Assembly (NCBI RefSeq): GCF_910589175.1
Contig: NZ_CAJURR010000016.1
Location: 1 to 53,457, forward strand
Source of the DNA: an uncultured Lactobacillus sp.
GTDB taxonomy: Bacteria; Bacillota; Bacilli; Lactobacillales; Lactobacillaceae
DNA length: 53,457 nt
Reading direction: 5' to 3'
The position numbers and the translations under genes are program-made. Below, in pieces: positions 10,016 to 18,758 of the stretch. The notes beneath the pieces are model-generated. The model saw nothing but the letters and a program-made list of their open reading frames with translations, ran no database searches and had not been told where the DNA came from. The first letter of the stretch is position 1. Every line of letters begins with the position of its first letter.

Positions 10016-10630
10016 TTAATATGGATAATTATCTAGGTGGTCTTTCTCAGTGATTTTTCTAACTACTCGGCCTGGAACCCCCAAAACTAAAGAGTTGTCT
10101 GGAATATCTTTTGTAACTACGCTGCCAGCTCCAATAACGCAGTTGTTTCCAATCGTTACTCCTGGACAAACAGTTACATTACTAGCTAACCAGCAATTAT
10201 CCCCAATTGTAATTGGTGCGCCATATTCAATATCTGCTATCTTCCCATCTGCTTGCAAGCGCGCATTTCTTTGCTCTGGCAATAAGGGATGCAGCGGCGT
10301 TACTAATGAAGTATTAGGACCACACATTACATTGTCGCCAATAGTAACTGGACAAGTATCTAGAATAGTCAAATTAAAGTTAGCATAAAAATTTTTACCT
10401 AATTTTGTAAATTTACCGTAATCTACTTCAATTGGTCCTTGAAGGTAAACTCCTTCTCCATGCTCTGGAAATAAATTATCAATAATTGCTTTTCTTACTT
10501 CCTTATCTTCATCTGCTGTTTGATTATAATCACGGCTTAAGCGATGCGCCTTTGTCGAAATAGCTCTTAACTCTTCTGTGTCGGGACGATAAGGTAATCC
10601 TGCTAGCATATTTTTAGTATTTTCTTCCAT
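10016..10630 (-). CDS. Sugar O-acetyltransferase (maltose/galactoside acetyltransferase family)
   Basis: Left-handed beta-helix acetyltransferase of the LacA/Maa/NodL group, which moves acetyl from acetyl-CoA to a sugar hydroxyl. The 204 residues start with the Mac domain (MLAGLPYRPDTEELRAISTKAHRL). Hexapeptide repeats follow from about residue 75 (VTIGDNVMCGPNTSL, ITIGDNCWLASNVTV, VTIGNNCVIGAGSVV), ending at VPGRVVRKI. The likely catalytic histidine is in TPLHPLLPEQR. It is monocistronic. The exact sugar cannot be read from the sequence. These enzymes are often general sugar-detoxification or salvage acetylases. Confidence 0.92.
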   Translation of the reverse strand: MEENTKNMLAGLPYRPDTEELRAISTKAHRLSRDYNQTADEDKEVRKAIIDNLFPEHGEGVYLQGPIEVDYGKFTKLGKNFYANFNLTILDTCPVTIGDNVMCGPNTSLVTPLHPLLPEQRNARLQADGKIADIEYGAPITIGDNCWLASNVTVCPGVTIGNNCVIGAGSVVTKDIPDNSLVLGVPGRVVRKITEKDHLDNYPY

Positions 10631-10703
10631 TTCTTACACCTTACTTTCTTATGGTTTTGATTATCTTTAAAATATCATATTTGGGATTAAGATTATAGTG
10701 AAT

Positions 10704-10746
10704 AAAAAAATAGATAGAAACATAAACCATGCTTCTATCTATCTCT
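10704..10746 (-). terminator. Rho-independent terminator of the aldo/keto reductase at 10766
   Basis: ATAGATAGAA and TTCTATCTAT pair, and the minus-strand 3' side has a run of seven T. It lies 20 nt past the stop. Confidence 0.85.
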
Positions 10747-10765
10747 ATTGTCTTAATGTTACTGA

Positions 10766-11641
10766 CTATTCTGAATCACGTAATTGCTTTAGACTTTCGC
10801 CGAAAATATCATCAATTACTGCTGGGTCACGGTGGTCAAAGAATTGACTTACGCCCTTATCTAATCCTTTAATCTTATCCATTTCATCCTTAGTTAATTC
10901 AAAGTCAAAAATATCAAGATTTTCTTTTTGACGTTTTTCATGAACAGATTTTGGAATAACAACAATATCTTGTTGGGTAAGCCAACGCAAAATAACTTGA
11001 GCAGTGGTCTTGTGGTGAGCTTCAGCAATTTCTTTCAATGTCTTGTTATTGAAAATATCATGTTTTCCTTCTGCAAATTGAGCCCAAGCTTCTACTGCTA
11101 CATCTCGGCCTTGGAAGAATTTGACATCGTTTGTTTGTTGGAACCATGGATTAATTTCAATTTGATTAATTGCTGGCTTATCTTCATGAGCAAGCTCTAA
11201 GTTCATGTATTGATCGGGATAAAAGTTTGATAAACCAATTGAACGAACTTTACCAGCACGCTTAGCAGCAGCTAAAGCGTTCCAAGCGCCGAATGTATCG
11301 CCATATGGTTGGTGGAGTAATACTAAGTCTAAATAATCAGTTCCTAATTCTTTTAAGTCATGATCAATTGCTTTAGTAGCTTTTTCAAATGACATGTTTG
11401 AAACCCAAATTTTTGTAGTTAAGAAAATATCATCTCTATTAACTGCACTTTCTGCAATTGCTTCACCTACAGCAATTTGATTTTCATATACTTCTGCAGT
11501 ATCAATCATCCGATAACCATTAGCTAACGCCATCTCGACTGTTTGTCTTGCTTTTTCATGATCTGGTATTTGGAAGACGCCTAAACCAAGTAAAGGCATT
11601 TTATTGCCATCATTTAATGTAATAGTTGGAACTTCTGTCAT
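10766..11641 (-). CDS. Aldo/keto reductase (2,5-diketo-D-gluconate reductase-like)
   Basis: NAD(P)H-dependent reductase of carbonyl compounds with a TIM-barrel fold. It has 291 residues, the usual length. The full catalytic tetrad can be read: Asp in RMIDTAEVYENQ with Tyr five residues on, Lys in LTTKIWVSN, and His in LVLLHQPYG. The cofactor end VVIPKSVHEKRQKENLDIFDF is also intact. Start ATG at 11641 follows a GGGAGGACT ribosome site. It is one of five aldo/keto reductase loci in this window, two of which are broken. The substrate is unknown. Confidence 0.93.
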   Translation of the reverse strand: MTEVPTITLNDGNKMPLLGLGVFQIPDHEKARQTVEMALANGYRMIDTAEVYENQIAVGEAIAESAVNRDDIFLTTKIWVSNMSFEKATKAIDHDLKELGTDYLDLVLLHQPYGDTFGAWNALAAAKRAGKVRSIGLSNFYPDQYMNLELAHEDKPAINQIEINPWFQQTNDVKFFQGRDVAVEAWAQFAEGKHDIFNNKTLKEIAEAHHKTTAQVILRWLTQQDIVVIPKSVHEKRQKENLDIFDFELTKDEMDKIKGLDKGVSQFFDHRDPAVIDDIFGESLKQLRDSE

Positions 11642-11720
11642 TTATAAGTCCTCCCTTTTCTACTCATTCGCCTTCATTCTAAGTCTAAAAATGCAATAAA
11701 TACAATAATAAACACTGTTT

Positions 11721-12437
11721 TTAATTATTATTATCATTTGAGCCAAAAATAGTTAAGAATTGCAAAAATAGGTTAACAAAGTCTAGATATAACTGAAGAG
11801 CTCCCATAACGGCTAATCCATTCGCAGAAACTTCACCACCAAATTGTAAATAGATGTTCTTCATTCTTTGTGCATCCCAAGCAGTTAAAACAGTGAAGAT
11901 AATAACTGCAATGAATGAAAAGATGTAATTAGCTGCTGAACTCTTTAAAAACATGTTGATTAACATCGCTACAATTAAACCAATTAATGCTGCTGACGCG
12001 TAGGAGCCCCACCTACTTAGATCTTTCTTAGTAACTGTACCTAAAATGGCCATGACTACGAAGACCGTTGCAGATGCGACAAAAGCAGAAGCAATATCTT
12101 GCCCTGTATATGTGCCTGCAATAAAAGCAAAAGTTACTCCATAAATAATCGCTGTCACCATCAGTAAAATAAAACTTGCTACTGGATTTCTTGTTGCCTG
12201 AAAATTAATTGCAAATGTTAGAACAATCGGAATTAATAATAAAAGCCACATCGTCCAGGGATGATGAACAATTAAAGAAACCATTTGTCTAGCAAATACA
12301 GTCATCGTTAAGTAAGCACTCAGAGCAGATACAAAAACAGCGAGAGCCATATAGCCGTAAATTTTACTTAAAAAGCTATTTAGTCCAGCTTCATCAACTA
12401 AGTGACGCCGCTCTGGTTCTTGATCGAAATTATACAT
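11721..12437 (-). CDS. Bax inhibitor-1 family membrane protein
   Basis: Integral membrane protein of the BI-1/YccA/YetJ family; some bacterial members leak calcium in a pH-dependent way. The 238 residues have seven hydrophobic helices after a polar N-terminus (MYNFDQEPERRHLVDEAG). The family signature is near the C-terminus: IIFTVLTAWDAQRMKN followed by ALQLYLDFVNLFLQFLTIFG. The two Asp residues in AWDAQ and YLDFVN match the di-aspartyl pH sensor of the family. It is preceded by a GGAGG-type ribosome site (AGGACTTAA) and is monocistronic. Its role in this organism is unknown. Confidence 0.93.
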   Translation of the reverse strand: MYNFDQEPERRHLVDEAGLNSFLSKIYGYMALAVFVSALSAYLTMTVFARQMVSLIVHHPWTMWLLLLIPIVLTFAINFQATRNPVASFILLMVTAIIYGVTFAFIAGTYTGQDIASAFVASATVFVVMAILGTVTKKDLSRWGSYASAALIGLIVAMLINMFLKSSAANYIFSFIAVIIFTVLTAWDAQRMKNIYLQFGGEVSANGLAVMGALQLYLDFVNLFLQFLTIFGSNDNNN

Positions 12438-12525
12438 ATTAAGTCCTCCAATCTACCTATATTCTTTCATTTTTAATGTATCACTTAGTAAGCATGAATA
12501 GAAATATGAGCTATTATTTTATGCA

Positions 12526-12570
12526 CAAAAAAAGCAATCAACAGCATGAATGCTGAAGATTGCTTTTTTA
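12526..12570 (-). terminator. Terminator overlapping the stop codon of the 12.6 kb operon
   Basis: AAAAAAGCAATC and GATTGCTTTTTT form the main stem, with a second small stem AGCAT/ATGCT inside the loop. The hairpin includes the stop codon of the small gene at 12568. Confidence 0.88.
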
Positions 12571-12798
12571 CAACATTTTATGTTTTTTCATTCGTTCTTC
12601 GAAAATATCGTTCACTATTTTTTTCATTTCTTCTTTTTCTTCTGCACTAGCTTCTTCTTCAAAAGCTTTATATAAATCCGGATGCTCCTTAGCAATTAAT
12701 TTAAAAGTATTTTCAGTTGCGTGCTTACGAAAAATCTTAGGTATTTTATTTAAATATTCAGGCTTAACTAGTGCGATAATTTTTTCATTTGCATTCAT
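12568..12798 (-). CDS. Small hypothetical acidic helical protein
   Basis: Unrecognised 76-residue soluble protein that is highly charged and probably helical. It starts MNANEKIIALVKPEYLNKIPK and ends EERMKKHKML, with a Glu/Lys-rich middle (AFEEEASAEEKEEMKKIVND). I prefer ATG at 12798, which has GGAGAGAG about 9-12 nt upstream. A GTG three codons earlier (12807) would sit too close to that site. It lies a few bases after the amidohydrolase gene and shares its ribosome site region with that gene's stop, so the two are probably cotranscribed and perhaps translationally coupled. No catalytic motif is seen. Confidence 0.75.
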   Translation of the reverse strand: MNANEKIIALVKPEYLNKIPKIFRKHATENTFKLIAKEHPDLYKAFEEEASAEEKEEMKKIVNDIFEERMKKHKML

Positions 12799-12815
12799 AA
12801 TACTCACTCTCTCCC

Positions 12816-13727
12816 TTATTGTCTCTCAAGCATATGATAATAATTAGTTTCAAAGATCTTTTTATCATATAAATCCGAGATATCTAGATTTTCAATTGCA
12901 TTAGATACAATCTCATCAGCTCCTGCTGGCATCACTGCAAACGGAGCATCAGTTCCAAACAAGACATGATTAATACCAAAATAATCTATTGTTAATTGCA
13001 AAGCTGGCGTATTACCTAGAATAGCCGTATCAACATAGAAATCCTTAAACATCTCAGCATGTTCTGGATCTAAAATGTGATTAATTCTACCACTAAAGAA
13101 TGGAACCATAGCACCTGCATGATGAACTAAAATTTTCAAGTTGGGAGCTTTCTTAAAGATATTACTTTGAACCAGTTGTAACATAGCCTGCGATAGTTCA
13201 TATTCCCAAGAAAATACTAGATTATTATCTGGTTTTCGATTATCAAAAACGGGATGTAGCCATAAAGGAAGATGTAGTTCAGCTGCTTTCAATAAAATTG
13301 GTTCAAATTCAGGATCAGCAATGCTTTTACCTAAATGACGAGTAAAAATCTGTGCGCCAACTAAATTTTTATCGGCCTTAATTTTCTCTAAGATTTCGAG
13401 CGAAGCAGGAACGTTATTTAGCGCTAGCATCCCTACTCCCGCTTCAAAATAATCAGGATAAGAAGCTATGATAGTAGACAGTTCTTGATTTGCTTCTTGT
13501 GCAATTTGACTAGCTTTCTCTTCATCTACAAAGTCTTCTGGATTGATATTAGCAAATGAAATTACCTGCTTAGTATTTTTATCCGGCCAATTAGCTATTC
13601 TTTGATTTAAATCAACGAGAGTTTCTATCTTTATAAAAGGATATTTTTGTGGAATTGTAGCATCAATTTTTAACATGGTCTGATAAAAATCAGGCGTTAA
13701 AATATGTGCAAATGCGTCTATTTTCAT
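12816..13727 (-). CDS. Amidohydrolase-family protein (ACMSD-like TIM barrel)
   Basis: Metal-dependent hydrolase or decarboxylase fold of 303 residues. The start is MKIDAFAHILTPDFY, where the usual HxH metal motif after strand 1 reads FAH, so the first histidine is replaced by Phe. Other family marks are present: LPLWLHPVFD near residue 160, ILVHHAGAMVPFFSGRI near residue 200, and VLFGTDAPF near 260 with the metal-binding Asp. The missing first His suggests either an altered metal site or a subfamily that does without it. It is followed closely by the 76-residue hypothetical gene. The substrate is unknown. Confidence 0.85.
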   Translation of the reverse strand: MKIDAFAHILTPDFYQTMLKIDATIPQKYPFIKIETLVDLNQRIANWPDKNTKQVISFANINPEDFVDEEKASQIAQEANQELSTIIASYPDYFEAGVGMLALNNVPASLEILEKIKADKNLVGAQIFTRHLGKSIADPEFEPILLKAAELHLPLWLHPVFDNRKPDNNLVFSWEYELSQAMLQLVQSNIFKKAPNLKILVHHAGAMVPFFSGRINHILDPEHAEMFKDFYVDTAILGNTPALQLTIDYFGINHVLFGTDAPFAVMPAGADEIVSNAIENLDISDLYDKKIFETNYYHMLERQ

Positions 13728-13781
13728 TATATTACCTTCTTTTCTCTTTCACCTTCATTTTAGCATAATTATTAAAATGAC

Positions 13782-15044
13782 CTACTCTCCATATTCCTTA
13801 CCATAAATATATTTATGAAGTTTCAAATATTGTTGTTCGAGCTTTTTCTCATTAATATTATCTTTTGCAAAATAATATCTTTGACCTTCAAGCCCCTTAG
13901 GCATGTAATTTTGTTTTGCAATTTGAAATGGTTGTGTAAATGGATTATCTATCAACCCACCACCCGTTATTTCTTCTGAATGCTTATAATGCATATCTCG
14001 TAATCCACGTGGCATGGGATGCTTATTAGGATGAATAGTATCTTTATCTAGCTTTGCCCAAATTTCATCAAAAGCACCTGACTTAGGAGACAAACACATT
14101 AACATAGTCGCAAACATCAAAGGATATTTTGCCTTTGGCATCCCTATTTTTTCTGCCTGATTAGCTGCCACTACTATTTGCGTTACTTGTTCTGGATTGG
14201 CTAAGCCAACATATGTGTATGGAATTTCTCGCAAACGCCGTACCACTGATGGTAGATCTCCGTTTTTAAGTAAGACGGTAAGATAATACAAGGCTGCATC
14301 AGTATCGGACCCAGCCATTGAATCTGAATAAGCTGCTAAATAATCATAATGTTTAGTTGCTTTTCTGTCATAAGCAAAATGTTGACCTTTTACAAATTCC
14401 TTAACATTTTTAACTGAAATTTCTTCTCCATTAACTGCATGAATAGTTTCTAATAAATTTAATGCTACACGTAAATCCCCATCAACTGAGCGAGCAATAA
14501 TGTTAATTGCTTCCTTATCTATTTGTTTTTCATCTAAATGGAATACTTCCTTTAGAGCTCGGACTAAAACTTCACTAATATCCTTATCGTCTAAAGGCTC
14601 AAATTCAAAAATCTGACAACGTGAGCGGACAGCAGGAACAATTGACATAATAGGATTTTCAGTAGTTGCGCCAATTAAAAGAATTTGTCCGTTCTCTAAA
14701 TAAGGCAAAAGATAATCCTGCAATGTTGTCGTCATGCGATGAATTTCATCAATCAGTAGAACAAATGATTGATAAGGATAAGTATTAATGATTTGCATCA
14801 GCTTTGCTTTATTATCAACCGAAGCATTAAAAGTGGCTAGCGGATAATCATATTCTCGAGCAATAATTTGCGCTAGACTTGTTTTTCCTGTTCCAGGCGG
14901 TCCCCATAATAAGAGCGAAATTGGAACATGATTTTTGATAATCTGATAAAGGGGCTTTCCTTCAGAAATTAGCTTAGTTTGACCTACAAATTGCGATAAA
15001 TTTTTTGGCCGGATCAAATCTGCTAGTGGCTTTTTGATAGGCAT
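13782..15044 (-). CDS. rarA: Replication-associated recombination protein A (AAA+ ATPase)
   Basis: RarA/MgsA clamp-loader-like ATPase that acts at stalled replication forks. It has 420 residues, the usual length. Walker A is LLWGPPGTGKTSLAQI (about residues 44-59), Walker B is VLLIDEIHRM, sensor 1 is LLIGATTENP and the arginine finger region is IVPAVRSRCQIFEF. The C-terminal tetramerisation domain follows (AKYPLMFATMLMCLSPKSG, then PMPRGLRDMHYKHSEE). The ATG at 15044 is preceded by AAGAAGG. Its upstream region runs directly into a decayed LysR gene on the other strand, so the promoter has probably been reshaped by that deletion. Confidence 0.94.
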   Translation of the reverse strand: MPIKKPLADLIRPKNLSQFVGQTKLISEGKPLYQIIKNHVPISLLLWGPPGTGKTSLAQIIAREYDYPLATFNASVDNKAKLMQIINTYPYQSFVLLIDEIHRMTTTLQDYLLPYLENGQILLIGATTENPIMSIVPAVRSRCQIFEFEPLDDKDISEVLVRALKEVFHLDEKQIDKEAINIIARSVDGDLRVALNLLETIHAVNGEEISVKNVKEFVKGQHFAYDRKATKHYDYLAAYSDSMAGSDTDAALYYLTVLLKNGDLPSVVRRLREIPYTYVGLANPEQVTQIVVAANQAEKIGMPKAKYPLMFATMLMCLSPKSGAFDEIWAKLDKDTIHPNKHPMPRGLRDMHYKHSEEITGGGLIDNPFTQPFQIAKQNYMPKGLEGQRYYFAKDNINEKKLEQQYLKLHKYIYGKEYGE

Positions 15045-15120
15045 AAAATCGACCTTCTTACTTATAGTAAAGTGTTAAGTTTTATCTATTATTATCACAA
15101 TTATTAGTTCAAAACAAATT

Positions 15121-15423
15121 TATATAACCCCAAGCTCTACTCAAATCATTTTAAACACTTTGTCCGATTGTAAGATTACCCCAACTGATTTAACGGTTGC
15201 AAACAGCAATTTAGCTTATACTGCGTCTCTTTTAGCTGGTGAAGGTCATAGCGTCCAAATTTCTTATAATAATTTATATGATAAGAAACTAGAAGGCTTA
15301 ACTGCTCGCCCTCTTTCTCCCCAAATTACTGATCCCAATATCGTTATTTGGAAGAAGAATCGAAAGCTATCTAATTTAGGAAACTTATTTTTAGAAAAAT
15401 TACGAGACTCGCTCAATAATTAA
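15121..15423 (+). pseudogene. C-terminal remnant of a LysR-family regulator
   Basis: About 100 codons in one frame without a proper start, reading YITPSSTQIILNTLSDCKIT and later VANSNLAYTASLLAGEGHSV, then TARPLSPQITDPNIVIWKKN and RKLSNLGNLFLEKLRDSL. This is the last part of a LysR substrate-binding domain, including the typical aromatic-Lys-Lys-x-R-x-L-S motif near the C-terminus. The helix-turn-helix and about two thirds of the gene are missing, and the upstream DNA belongs to rarA. A TTG at 15160 is open but lacks a ribosome site. A strong bidirectional terminator follows. The lost regulator may have controlled the neighbouring aldo/keto reductase. Confidence 0.8.
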
Positions 15424-15433
15424 GTGAGTAATA

Positions 15434-15487
15434 AAAAAGAGTAATTGTCTATCTCATACCATCTATGAGACTACAATTACTCTTTTA
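15434..15487. terminator. Bidirectional terminator between the LysR remnant and the aldo/keto reductase
   Basis: AAAAGAGTAATTGT pairs perfectly with ACAATTACTCTTTT, with an inner stem CTCATA/TATGAG. It has A/T flanks on both sides between convergent loci. Confidence 0.88.
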
Positions 15488-15511
15488 TGTTTTTATATTA
15501 TGTTTTTCAGC

Positions 15512-16333
15512 TTAATAATCCTCATCTTCTCGCATTTCTGCTGGCCAACCATCAATTGGCTTGCGCTCATCTAAAGCACGAAGCTGCTTAAGATCCTCTT
15601 TATCTAACTCAAAATCAAAGATATCAATATTAGCTTTAATATGGGCTGGATTAGTAGAGCGAGGAATAGTTACAATGTCATTCTGGACTAAATACCGTAA
15701 AATCACTTGGATTGGTGATTTACCATATTTTTCACCAATTTTTTGTAACACTGGATTAGTCATCAGATTTTGTTGACCGTTACCTAACGGACCATAGCTT
15801 TCATGAATAATATTTTCTTTTTTCAAAAATTCGTGCATTTTCCATTGTTGTAATAAAAGATGTGTTTCAATCTGATCAACCATGGGCCGAATTTCTGCAT
15901 GATTAATTAATTCTAAAGTTTGTCGACTATTAAAATTACTGATACCAATAGCTCGCGTTTTACCAGCTTTATATGCTTCTTCTAGAGCGCGCCAAGTATC
16001 TAAATCGTGGCCCATTGGCCAATGAATTAAGACTAAATCAAAATAATCTAAGCCACTTTTATTTAGAGATTCATCTAGTCCCTGCTTAGTCGCTTCATAT
16101 CCATCAGTCATGGTCTTTGTAGTAATGAAAACTTCATCCCGATTAAGATTACTTGCGCGGACTGCTTCTCCTACCTGCTGTTCATTTTGATAATATTGTG
16201 CTGTATCAATTAAACGGTAGCCATCTTTAAAAGCAGATAAAACAGCTTCTTTTGTTTGGTCTGGGCTAATCTCGTAAGTTCCAAAGCCAAAAATTGGGAT
16301 TTTAACACCGTTATTTAACGTTAAATGTTTCAT
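15512..16333 (-). CDS. Aldo/keto reductase
   Basis: NAD(P)H-dependent carbonyl reductase of 273 residues. The tetrad is complete: Asp in RLIDTAQYYQNEQQ with Tyr, Lys in ITTKTMTD, and His in LVLIHWPMG. Cofactor contacts are in VTIPRSTNPAHIKANIDIFDF. It resembles the C-terminal aldo/keto fragment at 24198 (both have STNPAHIK and DIFDF), so the two may be paralogues. It is convergent to the LysR remnant, and no partner gene is in the same transcript. The substrate is not known. Confidence 0.93.
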   Translation of the reverse strand: MKHLTLNNGVKIPIFGFGTYEISPDQTKEAVLSAFKDGYRLIDTAQYYQNEQQVGEAVRASNLNRDEVFITTKTMTDGYEATKQGLDESLNKSGLDYFDLVLIHWPMGHDLDTWRALEEAYKAGKTRAIGISNFNSRQTLELINHAEIRPMVDQIETHLLLQQWKMHEFLKKENIIHESYGPLGNGQQNLMTNPVLQKIGEKYGKSPIQVILRYLVQNDIVTIPRSTNPAHIKANIDIFDFELDKEDLKQLRALDERKPIDGWPAEMREDEDY

Positions 16334-16420
16334 AATTACCTCTATGTTAATTCATTATTTTACTTCCATATGATAATCATATCCTAAAAGAATAAATAAA
16401 ACTCTTATTTTAATTTATAC

Positions 16421-16453
16421 AAAAAATAGCGACTTAAAAGCCGCTATTTTTAT
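16421..16453 (-). terminator. Rho-independent terminator of the ABC exporter
   Basis: AAAAATAGCG pairs with CGCTATTTTT. On the minus strand the stem ends in T residues just past the exporter stop at 16457. Confidence 0.85.
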
Positions 16454-16456
16454 CTA

Positions 16457-18208
16457 CTATTTTTTAAATTGATTATGAACGTATTCTGCATAAAGAGGTG
16501 TTGATTTTACTAGTTCATCATGAGTACCTGAGCCGGAAACAGTTCCATGATCAATGAAATAAATTTTATCTGCATCAACAATTGTACTTAAACGGTGAGC
16601 AATTACTAAAGTCATTCTATTTTTCATCAGACTTGCTAAGGCTTTTTGTACCATAGCTTCAGATTCTGAATCAAGACTTGCAGTAGCCTCATCAAGCATT
16701 AAGATTTTCGGATCACGCAAAAAGGCCCTCGCAATTGCAATTCTCTGTCTTTGTCCACCAGACAGCTTAACACCTCGTTCACCAATCTGTGTTTCTAAGC
16801 CATCTTCTGCCTCTTTTACAAATTTATCTGCATATGCCATCTTTAAAACATGCCATAATTCATCGTCACTAACTTTTCTTCCTAAGCCATAAACCAGATT
16901 TTCACGAATAGTTCCGGGCATTACTGATGAATTTTGACCTACAAGTCCAATTTGTTTACGCCAATCAGTTAAATCAATCTCTTCTATATTTTGACCACCA
17001 ATAGTTATCTTTCCCGAAGTTGGTTTATAGAAACGTTCTATTAGTGAAAAAATTGTTGATTTTCCACCACCTGATGGACCAGCAAAGGCGACAACAGTGT
17101 TAGGCTTAGCCGACACATTGATATCATGTAGAATTTGCTTTCCTTTTTCATATGAGAAACTTACATTCTGCAGCTTCAATTCTTTTCCAGCAATATCAAC
17201 CTTTTGATTATCGGCAGATACTTCAATTGGTTCATTAAGCATTTCGCCGATACGTTCAGTTGAACCTGACGTCTTAGCTAATTCATTGAAAAATTGACTA
17301 ATTATGATTACTGGACCCATCAATTGAAATAGATACATTAAGAAGGAAATAAGTGCACCCATAGTAAGTGTACCTTGCATAACACGAATAGCACCGTAAG
17401 TTAAAATACCAATTACTAAAATCATCATTAACATATTAGAAATTGGCTGCATTAAGGAATTAATCCATGATTCCTTTACCCCAATTGCATAAAGTTTAGC
17501 AATTCTTTTTGTTCCTGTAGCAAGCTCCTTCTTCTCTGAATTACTTGATTTTACCAAACGGATCTCACTTAAAACATTAGTTGAATCACTAGAAAATTTT
17601 GCCAGTTCATCTTGACGTGCCCGGCCAATTTTTCCTGACAATCTCATAAATGGTAGTAGGACAAATATCACTAAAGGAACAGCAAGAACCATGATTAAGG
17701 ACATCTGCCAATCCATCATAAACATGATGACGACAGCACCAAAGAATTGTAATAAAGAAGTAATTGCATTCGGCAAGGTATTAGCAAGTAAATTCTTGAC
17801 TTGTGACGTGTCATTAACTAGTCTTGATGAAATTTCACCTGTCGAAGTATTATCAAAATAACTAACTGGCATCTTAAGTAAGCGAGCCCAGAGATTATCA
17901 CGAAGTTTCGAAACCACATGCTCTCCAAAAACTCCCAAAATATAACCAGATAAGGCACTAATAATTACTCCACCAAAAAATACTATTCCAGTAATAATTA
18001 CCAGGTTTATATTTAAATGCTTAAAGTTATTAATAATTCTTTGTGCAAATTGAGGAACGATTAAGTTCGCTCCCGTGGCAATTAAGCCAGCCAGAATACC
18101 AACAATTAATTGCCAGTATTTAGGATGCACTTGATTTATTAATTTAAAAAAATCCTGAAAACTAAAACTATGTTTTCCTTTTTCAATCCGGGGTCTTCCT
18201 CTATCCAT
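16457..18208 (-). CDS. ABC multidrug exporter (half transporter, membrane and ATPase domains fused)
   Basis: Exporter of the BmrA/LmrA type, expected to work as a homodimer in the cytoplasmic membrane. The 583 residues hold a six-helix membrane domain (about residues 35-320) and a nucleotide-binding domain. In the latter are Walker A AFAGPSGGGKSTIFSL, Q-loop VGQNSSV, signature KLSGGQRQRIAIAR, Walker B ILMLDEATASLD and the H-loop VIAHRLST. Start ATG at 18208 follows AAGGAGG. The gene lies 84 nt after marR, and that gap contains a consensus-like promoter and two copies of the MarR-type operator. It is therefore likely induced by drugs or other ligands of the regulator. Confidence 0.94.
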   Translation of the reverse strand: MDRGRPRIEKGKHSFSFQDFFKLINQVHPKYWQLIVGILAGLIATGANLIVPQFAQRIINNFKHLNINLVIITGIVFFGGVIISALSGYILGVFGEHVVSKLRDNLWARLLKMPVSYFDNTSTGEISSRLVNDTSQVKNLLANTLPNAITSLLQFFGAVVIMFMMDWQMSLIMVLAVPLVIFVLLPFMRLSGKIGRARQDELAKFSSDSTNVLSEIRLVKSSNSEKKELATGTKRIAKLYAIGVKESWINSLMQPISNMLMMILVIGILTYGAIRVMQGTLTMGALISFLMYLFQLMGPVIIISQFFNELAKTSGSTERIGEMLNEPIEVSADNQKVDIAGKELKLQNVSFSYEKGKQILHDINVSAKPNTVVAFAGPSGGGKSTIFSLIERFYKPTSGKITIGGQNIEEIDLTDWRKQIGLVGQNSSVMPGTIRENLVYGLGRKVSDDELWHVLKMAYADKFVKEAEDGLETQIGERGVKLSGGQRQRIAIARAFLRDPKILMLDEATASLDSESEAMVQKALASLMKNRMTLVIAHRLSTIVDADKIYFIDHGTVSGSGTHDELVKSTPLYAEYVHNQFKK

Positions 18209-18229
18209 TAATAAATTCCTCCTTAATAG

Positions 18230-18241
18230 TTAGGTACCTAA
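18230..18241. promoter_or_regulatory. MarR operator, downstream site (perfect palindrome)
   Basis: TTAGGTACCTAA is a perfect 12-bp palindrome between the exporter's promoter and its ribosome binding site. It matches the other two sites at 18270 and 18768 (consensus TTAGRTACCTAA). Confidence 0.7.
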
Positions 18242-18259
18242 TAATGATTGACGCTTAGT

Positions 18260-18288
18260 ATTAAAACATGTAGATACCTAACTGTCAA
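18260..18288 (-). promoter_or_regulatory. Promoter of the ABC exporter with operator in the spacer
   Basis: On the minus strand a perfect -35 TTGACA (18283-18288), a 17-nt spacer and -10 TTTAAT (18260-18265). The spacer contains the operator copy GTAGATACCTAA (18270-18281). This is an internal promoter just after the marR stop, so the exporter can be controlled apart from marR. Confidence 0.75.
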
Positions 18289-18292
18289 TCCC

Positions 18293-18730
18293 CTAATCAT
18301 TTCGAACTTGTTGGTTTAGTTCCTTCAGGAGTGGAATTAATTGATCTAATAGCTTTTCGTCTACTCGACTAGAAAGTTTTTTTAATATCAAGTTAAAGCT
18401 TTTTTTCATCTCAATAACTTGTTTTTCTCCTAACTGGGTAATATAAATCCGTTTAATTCGAGCAGACTTTTCATCTTGCTTGCGTTGAATATATCCATCA
18501 CGTTCAAGATTTTTCAACATATTAGTTACACTGGCATTACGTAAATGAAAATTATCAGCTAGTTCCCTTTGAATCATACCGGGATGCTCTTGAATATACA
18601 TTAAAGTTCGTCCTTGTTGAGGAGTAAGTTGACTAAATTTTACTTCTTCCCCATAAAATCTTTTAGAAAAGTTGAAGTATAAACGGAATAAATCCATCAT
18701 TTCTTGATATTTTTCTACTTTATCTGTCAT
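18293..18730 (-). CDS. MarR-family transcriptional regulator
   Basis: Winged-helix repressor of 145 residues. The DNA-binding region includes LTPQQGRTLMYIQEHPGMIQ, then RELADNFHLRNASVTNMLKN and LERDGYIQRKQDEKSARIKR with the beta-wing (about residues 35-95). Helical dimerisation ends flank it. It is the first gene of a unit with the ABC exporter. Three matching palindromes (18230, 18270, 18768) lie in its own promoter and in the exporter's promoter, which strongly suggests autoregulation and repression of the exporter. The inducing ligand cannot be read. Confidence 0.92.
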   Translation of the reverse strand: MTDKVEKYQEMMDLFRLYFNFSKRFYGEEVKFSQLTPQQGRTLMYIQEHPGMIQRELADNFHLRNASVTNMLKNLERDGYIQRKQDEKSARIKRIYITQLGEKQVIEMKKSFNLILKKLSSRVDEKLLDQLIPLLKELNQQVRND

Positions 18731-18758
18731 CTTTTAACCCCTTTGTTAATAGTTAGAA

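Noticed and set aside
10050..10388. Open frame on the plus strand opposite the acetyltransferase
   Set aside because: No ribosome site, no known motif, fully inside a well-supported gene on the other strand.
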